Part shown: one piece after another, positions 59,155 to 64,000 of the stretch
How the letters are laid out: each line of letters opens with the position of its first letter
Numbering within the stretch: the stretch's first letter is position 1
Source: Herpetosiphon gulosus
Lineage (GTDB): Bacteria; Chloroflexota; Chloroflexia; Chloroflexales; Herpetosiphonaceae
Length of the DNA stretch: 64,000 nucleotides
Direction: 5' to 3'
Assembly (NCBI RefSeq): GCF_039545135.1
Contig: NZ_BAABRU010000009.1
Location: 186,001 to 250,000, forward strand
Notes under the pieces: generated by a model
What the model was told of the DNA's origin: nothing
Seen by the model: the letters and a program-made list of their open reading frames with translations, nothing else
Databases searched by the model: none
Made by a program: the position numbers and the translations under genes

Positions 59155-59181
59155 TCAATAAAGTAGATAAGGAGCCGATTT

Positions 59182-59415
59182 ATGCAAATGCAAGGATTGT
59201 TGGCTGATTTATTTTTGAAAATCGATGCAATTAGCATGACCATCGCAGTTCAAGCTGATCTCTCAAGTGATGTCGATAGCCAAGTTTGCGCCTGTGCTAA
59301 CCTTTTATTTGCCACCCTAACCAACGAAATCCCTTTTGATGAAACAATGACGACGGTTTTGGAGCAAATGGTTGCCCAATTTACGCCCCCAACGCCACCA
59401 ACGTTGGCCGTTTAA
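59182..59415 (+). CDS. Small acidic protein, unknown (77 aa)
   Basis: A 77-residue acidic protein (MQMQGLLADLFLKIDAISMTIAVQADLSSDVDSQ) ending TPPTPPTLAV. AAGGAG lies 9 bases before the ATG. It is co-oriented with the 92-residue gene and followed at once by a strong hairpin, so the pair forms a short operon. Two Cys (QVCACANLL) sit close together, but no known metal motif results. Function unknown. Confidence 0.62.
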   Translation: MQMQGLLADLFLKIDAISMTIAVQADLSSDVDSQVCACANLLFATLTNEIPFDETMTTVLEQMVAQFTPPTPPTLAV

Positions 59416-59420
59416 CCGAA

Positions 59421-59458
59421 AAAGCAGCAGCAATCACCACCATGATTGCTGCTGCTTT
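59421..59458 (+). terminator. Terminator after the two small genes
   Basis: A perfect 16-bp stem (59421-59436 with 59443-59458) with loop CCACCA lies six bases after the stop. The U-tract is short (TTT). Confidence 0.75.
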
Positions 59459-59483
59459 CAATCATTATCGGCTTGAACTTGGT

Positions 59484-60911
59484 TTATTGCTGTGGCACGG
59501 CGGCCAACAAATATTCCAACACATCAACCGCACTAAAGCCTTGGGGATGCAATTCGAGCAAGGCCGAGACAGTTTTGATATCATCGCCTAGCGTCACCAA
59601 GGCTTGCTCGGTATACTCTTTGCGTTGCTGAGGCATGCCGATATTGGCAAATAAGGCATTACACAAACATTTACGCCCAGTTGTATCGTTGATATCACCG
59701 CCCTTTTTGACATATTGATCGACTGGCTCGGCTGGACAGCGAAAGCCCATCGTACCATCTTCACGCGGGTAGGCCACTCGCAAATAACCCAAATCGCAGA
59801 TCCGTGGCCGTTCTTTGTAGGTTGGCTCCAAAGCTAGCGTCGTATTGAGTTCGGCAACTTTAAATGGAAAACCGGTCGGTGAAGCCAAGGCATCAGTATA
59901 AATATTTAAGCTGTCATTGGCAATATCAGTCAACAACGATTGGCGAATCTCAGGGCTAAACCCTGAATCGTTGGATAAAGCGAAAGCTGTGCCAACTTGG
60001 ATGCCAACCGCACCACTGGCCAAAGCTTCGGCCAAACGCTCAGGCGAACCATATGAGCCAGCCAGCCAGAAGGGCAACCCTAAATCTTGCAACTTGACCA
60101 AATCGACCACATCGCGCTGGCCATAGACTGGCTCACCGCGTTCATTGAAAACCGCTTGACCCCGTGGCGGAGCATTGTGGCCGCCAGCGGTCGGGCCTTC
60201 GACGATAAAGCCATTAACTTTACCAGTCGCTTTTTTGGCCAAGGCAATCGCCAAGGTGTTCGAGGCAATAATCGCCAAAAATTCTGGGCGTTTGAGCGAC
60301 GCTGGCGGATTATCGAACATCTCACGTGGATCGAAATGCACAACTAATTTATCATCGGCCCCAGCTTGCTCAACGTAAATATTCAGGCTAGCAGCCTCGC
60401 CAACCGCAAACTGATCAAGCACACCAGGAATTTCACGCGGAATACCCGCACCCATCAGTACATAATCAACATCGGCCAACATTGCGCCATACAAAGCCGA
60501 TAGATTGGGCATTTGCACCTTTTCGAGCAAATTGATGCCCACCACCCCGGCATGGCCCTCTTTAGCCAAAAATACCTCGACAAACGCGGCGACAACATTC
60601 AAAATCTGCCATTCTGCCGAAGGTACGGCGGTGTACATCGGCACAGCTTTATACGGCTGATCGGCAGGCTTACCACCTTCTATAAAATAGCGCTCGAGAA
60701 TGCGCTCGACATAGCCAGCAATTGGAAACTGAGCCAATGCTCGACGCATCGCCCCATCGCGATCGCCCTCTTGCAAACGCCGAGCAAGCACTACATTGAT
60801 CCCGGTTCCAGAAACTACGCCAAGTTGACCTGCACTTGCAACGGCCTTGGCCAGCCGCCAATCAGATACGGCGACACCCATTCCGCCTTGAATTACAATG
60901 GGAAAACGCAT
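59484..60911 (-). CDS. Nitronate monooxygenase-like FMN enzyme (NPD family)
   Basis: A 475-residue TIM-barrel flavoprotein. It starts FPIVIQGGMGVAVSDWRLAKAVASAGQLGVVSGTG, the family N-terminus. The FMN-binding and active region is FIVEGPTAGGHNAPPRGQ (His as base), later WLAGSYGSPERLAEALASGAVGIQVGTAFAL. The protein is longer than typical 310-360-residue nitronate monooxygenases. The extra about 130 C-terminal residues hold Cys groups (GFRCPAEP, GRKCLCNAL). It may act on a different substrate, perhaps like PfaD-type enoyl reductases. The gene stands alone, divergent from pyrophosphatase. Confidence 0.82.
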   Translation of the reverse strand: MRFPIVIQGGMGVAVSDWRLAKAVASAGQLGVVSGTGINVVLARRLQEGDRDGAMRRALAQFPIAGYVERILERYFIEGGKPADQPYKAVPMYTAVPSAEWQILNVVAAFVEVFLAKEGHAGVVGINLLEKVQMPNLSALYGAMLADVDYVLMGAGIPREIPGVLDQFAVGEAASLNIYVEQAGADDKLVVHFDPREMFDNPPASLKRPEFLAIIASNTLAIALAKKATGKVNGFIVEGPTAGGHNAPPRGQAVFNERGEPVYGQRDVVDLVKLQDLGLPFWLAGSYGSPERLAEALASGAVGIQVGTAFALSNDSGFSPEIRQSLLTDIANDSLNIYTDALASPTGFPFKVAELNTTLALEPTYKERPRICDLGYLRVAYPREDGTMGFRCPAEPVDQYVKKGGDINDTTGRKCLCNALFANIGMPQQRKEYTEQALVTLGDDIKTVSALLELHPQGFSAVDVLEYLLAAVPQQ

Positions 60912-61008
60912 GAGGCTGCTCCATGTTTAGTAAGCTATTGCGTGATTGTATGCTATCCTATTAGCCACAACGTAGTGAATTATAGCCCCTTGTGGCAGAT
61001 TTCTCTAC

Positions 61009-61035
61009 AATGCAGTGCGTCAAACGCATTGCATT
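61009..61035. promoter_or_regulatory. Palindromic operator over the pyrophosphatase promoter
   Basis: AATGCAGTGCGT (61009-61020), loop CAA, ACGCATTGCATT (61024-61035): 12-bp arms with a single mismatch. The right arm covers the -35 box of the ppa promoter, so a bound protein would block it. Confidence 0.55.
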
Positions 61036-61056
61036 AGGCTAAAAACATGGTATAGT
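61029..61056 (+). promoter_or_regulatory. Promoter of the inorganic pyrophosphatase gene
   Basis: TTGCAT (61029-61034), a 16-base spacer and TATAGT (61051-61056) lie 38 bases before the GTG start. Confidence 0.6.
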
Positions 61057-61094
61057 TGCGCCGTTTTGACAACGCATTTATGGAGGAATTCCCT

Positions 61095-61631
61095 GTGAAT
61101 ATTTGGCATGATGTGCCATTTGGCGACGATGCGCCAGAAGTTATTAACGTTGTGATTGAAATTCCCCGTGGCTCACGCAACAAGTATGAAATCGATAAAG
61201 ATACAGGTTTGGTCAAGCTTGATCGGGTGCTTTCATCAGCCGTTTACTACCCCGGCGATTATGGCTTGATTCCGCAAACCTACTGCGAAGATGGCGATCC
61301 GCTGGATGTGATTTTGCTGCTCAACTTCCCAACCTTCCCTGGTTGTTTGGTTGAAGCCCGCCCAATTGGCGTATTCGGCATGATCGACGGTGGCGAAAAC
61401 GACGATAAAATTCTGGCCGTGCCCGCCAACGATCCCTATTTTGCCAATATCAAAGATTTGGCCGATGTGCCCCCCCACTTCATCAAAGAAGTGACCCAAT
61501 TCTTTGCTTCATACAAAGCCTTAGAAAACAAAACCGTGCAAGTTGGCGAATGGCAAGGAGCCGAGGCCGCTAAACAACGCGTCCAAGCTTCGATTCAACT
61601 GTACAACGAAAATTTCCGCAAAGCTGAATAA
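61095..61631 (+). CDS. ppa: Inorganic pyrophosphatase, family I
   Basis: A 178-residue soluble enzyme that splits pyrophosphate and so drives biosynthesis. Active-site residues are visible in VIEIPRGSRNKYEIDKDTG, the YPGDYGLIPQT loop and the metal-binding Asp trio in EDGDPLDVILL. The GTG start at 61095 is chosen because GGAGG (61082-61086) is 8 bases upstream and the protein then starts MNIWHDVPFG as in relatives. An earlier in-frame ATG at 61056 sits inside the -10 region. Confidence 0.95.
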   Translation: MNIWHDVPFGDDAPEVINVVIEIPRGSRNKYEIDKDTGLVKLDRVLSSAVYYPGDYGLIPQTYCEDGDPLDVILLLNFPTFPGCLVEARPIGVFGMIDGGENDDKILAVPANDPYFANIKDLADVPPHFIKEVTQFFASYKALENKTVQVGEWQGAEAAKQRVQASIQLYNENFRKAE

Positions 61632-61646
61632 TTAAGTTTCCCACTT

Positions 61647-61679
61647 GGCCCCTTGCCCACTGCGGCGGGTGAGGGGCAC
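61647..61679. repeat. Dispersed repeat, family A (core hairpin only)
   Basis: CCCCTTGCCCACTGCGGCGGGTGAGGGG is the central hairpin of family A. A family C-like CCTAGCCCCTGACCTCTGAATCC follows at about 61712. Confidence 0.6.
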
Positions 61680-61854
61680 AGCTGTCGCATAGTCAATAGT
61701 CTGCGCTAACGCCTAGCCCCTGACCTCTGAATCCTAAGCCCTCATCTGTAAGTCATGGCCCATAATCAGCCCATTAGCCAAACTGACATTAACCAACAAA
61801 CTCTTCGTTTTAGCACTACAACCCGCCCAAGCAGAGTTTCCGGAGGATGGATCG

Positions 61855-62892
61855 ATGGCTTCAGTTGGAAAGATCGTAAGTTTGGGCGGATTGATAATTA
61901 CAGTACTCGCAGGTTTACAATTTCAAACTCCTGCGCTTCAAGCGCAAAGCCCAAATACAGGCTATAGCTACCAAAGCCTTGGCACGCTGGGCGGTCACGA
62001 TAGCTACCCCAGCGATATTAATGATTTTGGGCGAATTGCTGGTACTGCAGAAACCGAGTTCTCAGAGATTCGTGCTTTTGTATGGCGACGGGGCACGCTG
62101 ACTGATCTTGGCACGCTCGGCGGCGATCAAAGCTATGGCTATGGCATCAACGACACTGGCTATGTCGTTGGCGAAAGCAGCACCAACGCCAATCAACGCC
62201 GCGCCTTCTACTGGCGCGAAGGGGTAATGCTCGATCTTGGCACACTCGGCGGCAGAGTTAGCACTGCGCTCGATGTGAGTAATGGTGAACGAGTGGTCGG
62301 GCGCAGCACCACCAGCAATGGCGCAACCCATGCTTTTATGTGGTATCGCGGCACAATGAGCGATCTTGGCACGCTTGGCGGCAATTATAGTACCGCCAAC
62401 GAGATCAACGACAATAAGGTGATTGTTGGTTGGAGCACCAATGCCAGCGGTGAAACTCGGGCTTGTATGTGGAAAAATGGCGCAATTATTGATCTTGGCG
62501 TACCTGGAGTCAAAAGCTATGCCTACGCGGTCAATAACAGCGAACAAGTGGTTGGCATGATGGAATTGAGCGATGGCCAACGCCATGCCTTCTTATGGCA
62601 AAACGGCGTAACCACCGATTTAAGCGCGGGATTGAACCAATATAGCACGGCCAACGATATTAATGATGCTGGCACAATTGTGGGTTTTAGTGGCGATGAT
62701 AGCACTCCACTGGCCGCAACTGTTTGGCGCAACGGCACAGTGTTACGCATGGGGCCATTCAGCCAAGGCCCGAACGAACATCAAACCATCGCAACCTCAA
62801 TTAACGAAGCCAATCAAATTGTCGGCTACGATATCGCTAGCGATGATAGTGCTTCTACTACTGTTGGTATGCTCTGGCAACTTGAGCCATAG
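61855..62892 (+). CDS. Secreted HAF-repeat protein
   Basis: A 345-residue exported protein with signal peptide (about 1-31, ending ALQAQS). It is built almost wholly of HAF repeats of about 45-50 residues: SLGTLGGHDSYPSDINDFGRIAG, RAFVWRRGTLTDLGTLGG, HAFMWYRGTMSDLGTLGG, HAFLWQNGVTTDL. Seven or so repeats would fold as a beta-propeller. Proteins of this kind are common in environmental bacteria and have no settled function. GGAGGATGG lies upstream of the ATG. There is no neighbour with an obvious link. Confidence 0.9.
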   Translation: MASVGKIVSLGGLIITVLAGLQFQTPALQAQSPNTGYSYQSLGTLGGHDSYPSDINDFGRIAGTAETEFSEIRAFVWRRGTLTDLGTLGGDQSYGYGINDTGYVVGESSTNANQRRAFYWREGVMLDLGTLGGRVSTALDVSNGERVVGRSTTSNGATHAFMWYRGTMSDLGTLGGNYSTANEINDNKVIVGWSTNASGETRACMWKNGAIIDLGVPGVKSYAYAVNNSEQVVGMMELSDGQRHAFLWQNGVTTDLSAGLNQYSTANDINDAGTIVGFSGDDSTPLAATVWRNGTVLRMGPFSQGPNEHQTIATSINEANQIVGYDIASDDSASTTVGMLWQLEP

Positions 62893-62895
62893 CCA

Positions 62896-63924
62896 TTAAA
62901 TTGATTGAAATGCGACAACTGGCCCCTGAACACTCACGCTCACCTGCATCTTGGGCGCAAGATCAAGTCGCGGGCCAGTTCGCGCCGCAATCATCAAATC
63001 GCCAATCTGGAGATCAAGCAGTTGATCATGGCCATAAAAGCGTTGGCCTAAAATTTGGCCACGACCCCTAGGATCGGGCACAAGATTCAGTGCCTCAGGC
63101 CGAATCATCAGAGTCACTGGGCCATGCATTGGTTTAGTTAAGAGCAACTGGCCCAACGCACATTCAACCCGATTTTCACGTGCAACCCCAGGCAAAAAGT
63201 TGGCCTCGCCCACAAACTGTGCCACAGCTTGGCTGGTTGGGCGCAAATAAAGTTCATGTGGGCTAGCACTTTGCAGCACCTTGCCACCAAGCATCACCGT
63301 CACTTGATCAGCTAAACTCAAGGCTTCTTCTTGATCGTGAGTTACAAACAGGGCGGTCGCCCCAACTTGGCGCAAAATCTGTTTGGTAGCCGTGCGCACT
63401 TGGTCACGCAAGCCTGCATCGAGGTTGGAAAACGGCTCATCGAGAAGTAATAATTGAGGTTTGGGAGCTAAGGCCCGCGCCAAAGCGACCCGCTGTTGTT
63501 GACCGCCCGAAAGCTCATGGGGCATGCGTTGGGCCAAACCTTCCAAGCCGACTAATTCCAGCAATTCATCAATCCGTTGCTGTTTGTTAGCTTGACGACC
63601 CAAGCCATAGCCAATATTCTGGCCCACGGTCAGATGCGGAAACAAGGCATACTCTTGAAACACCATGCCAATCTGGCGTTGCTCAGGCGGAACTTGGCTT
63701 TTGCTGTTGGCAATTTCGCGCTCACCAAGCCAAATCTGGCCTTGATCAAGGGTTTCAAATCCAGCAATTAAGCGCAGTAAGGTAGTTTTGCCGCAACCCG
63801 AAGGCCCAAGCAATGCCCCCAAACTGCCTTGGGGCAGCTGAAAATCAACCTGATCTAGAACGGTAGTGGCATTGAAGGTTTTGCTAACTCCCCGACAGTT
63901 AATGGCTAAATTGGCTGTGTGCAT
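62896..63924 (-). CDS. ABC transporter ATP-binding protein (Fe3+/sulfate/spermidine class)
   Basis: A 342-residue import ATPase. It has Walker A LLGPSGCGKTTLLRL, Q-loop MVFQEYALFPHL, signature LSGGQQQRVALARAL, Walker B LLLLDEPFSNLD and the switch His in FVTHDQEEAL. A C-terminal TOBE-like domain (MIRPEALNLVPDPRGRGQILG) is typical of FbpC/CysA/PotA. It follows the permease fragment by 10 bases, so the operon runs from beyond the window. The substrate is likely iron(III) or another anion. The ATG at 63924 was chosen because it starts at the first strand of the domain; a longer in-frame start lies inside the permease gene. Confidence 0.92.
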   Translation of the reverse strand: MHTANLAINCRGVSKTFNATTVLDQVDFQLPQGSLGALLGPSGCGKTTLLRLIAGFETLDQGQIWLGEREIANSKSQVPPEQRQIGMVFQEYALFPHLTVGQNIGYGLGRQANKQQRIDELLELVGLEGLAQRMPHELSGGQQQRVALARALAPKPQLLLLDEPFSNLDAGLRDQVRTATKQILRQVGATALFVTHDQEEALSLADQVTVMLGGKVLQSASPHELYLRPTSQAVAQFVGEANFLPGVARENRVECALGQLLLTKPMHGPVTLMIRPEALNLVPDPRGRGQILGQRFYGHDQLLDLQIGDLMIAARTGPRLDLAPKMQVSVSVQGPVVAFQSI

Positions 63925-63934
63925 GGTTGTGATC

Positions 63935-64000
63935 TCACGTCTTGCGTTCATTGGCCAGCAGCAATGCCAACGAAGCACCTGCTGCGACCATCAACAATAA
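63935..64000 (-). CDS. C-terminal end of an ABC permease (partial)
   Basis: The last 21 codons, reading LLLMVAAGASLALLLANERKT and stop, are seen at the window edge. A hydrophobic helix with a short positive tail just upstream of the ATP-binding gene fits the end of the inner-membrane permease of the same transporter. Confidence 0.6.
   Translation of the reverse strand, partial: LLLMVAAGASLALLLANERKT

Overview
The window most resembles a chromosome segment of a filamentous gliding Chloroflexota bacterium close to Herpetosiphon. That assignment is an inference. It rests on moderate G+C, very large secreted proteins with repeated LamG modules, Thr-Pro-rich linkers, secreted proteins ending in a short Leu-Pro motif, a secreted modular chitinase, and dense one- and two-component regulation. 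No rRNA gene, tRNA gene, CRISPR array or intact transposon was found.

Left part (1-14,750): the N-terminal part of a secreted LamG/Kelch-like protein, a ribbon-helix-helix regulator with a likely self-operator, ammonium transporter amtB followed by an unannotated 26-residue membrane microprotein, a tRNA-dihydrouridine synthase, a hexapeptide acetyltransferase, an FAD monooxygenase behind a TetR-like operator, a small membrane protein, an F420/NADP-type reductase, a GH18 chitinase with two chitin-binding modules, and an ECF sigma/anti-sigma pair. The anti-sigma factor has an extraordinary Cys-paired Pro/Thr tail. A thioredoxin-fold protein and a PAS-AraC regulator follow.

Hydroxyproline operon (15,032-21,004): six overlapping genes form a complete route from trans-4-hydroxy-L-proline to 2-oxoglutarate. 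They encode an epimerase, a three-subunit D-hydroxyproline dehydrogenase, a deaminase/dehydratase of the DapA fold and a 2-oxoglutarate-semialdehyde dehydrogenase. The PAS-AraC gene is divergent to the operon and is its likely regulator. Together with the chitinase this fits an organism that lives on polymers and proteins of other cells.

Middle (21,400-35,100): a membrane protein, an AAA ATPase plus CpaF/TadA secretion ATPase pair, a lipoprotein-like beta-rich protein, a double GNAT protein, a YciI protein behind a terminator-like leader, an isoaspartyl peptidase and a methyltransferase. Next come two tandem PAS-STAS proteins, a receiver-HTH-transmembrane fusion resembling RodZ, a dCTP deaminase interrupted by a 219-residue intein with a decayed homing-endonuclease region, and acpS.

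Right part (35,350-64,000): a single-chain restriction-modification enzyme with an AT-rich specificity segment, and a two-component system divergent from a 4,355-residue surface protein with two calcium-binding repeat blocks, a buried membrane-helix cluster and eight LamG modules. Then follow a possible phosphoribosyltransferase-like protein, a short UvrA divergent from a MerR-type protein with two DNA-binding domains, two small genes, a nitronate-monooxygenase-like enzyme, inorganic pyrophosphatase, a HAF-repeat protein and an ABC transporter cut by the window end.

Many intergenic gaps carry copies of dispersed GC-rich palindromic repeats. The best candidates for new biology are the dCTP deaminase intein, the receiver-RodZ-like fusion, the Cys-repeat anti-sigma factor, the AmtB-linked microprotein, and the shared C-terminal motif of unrelated secreted proteins.
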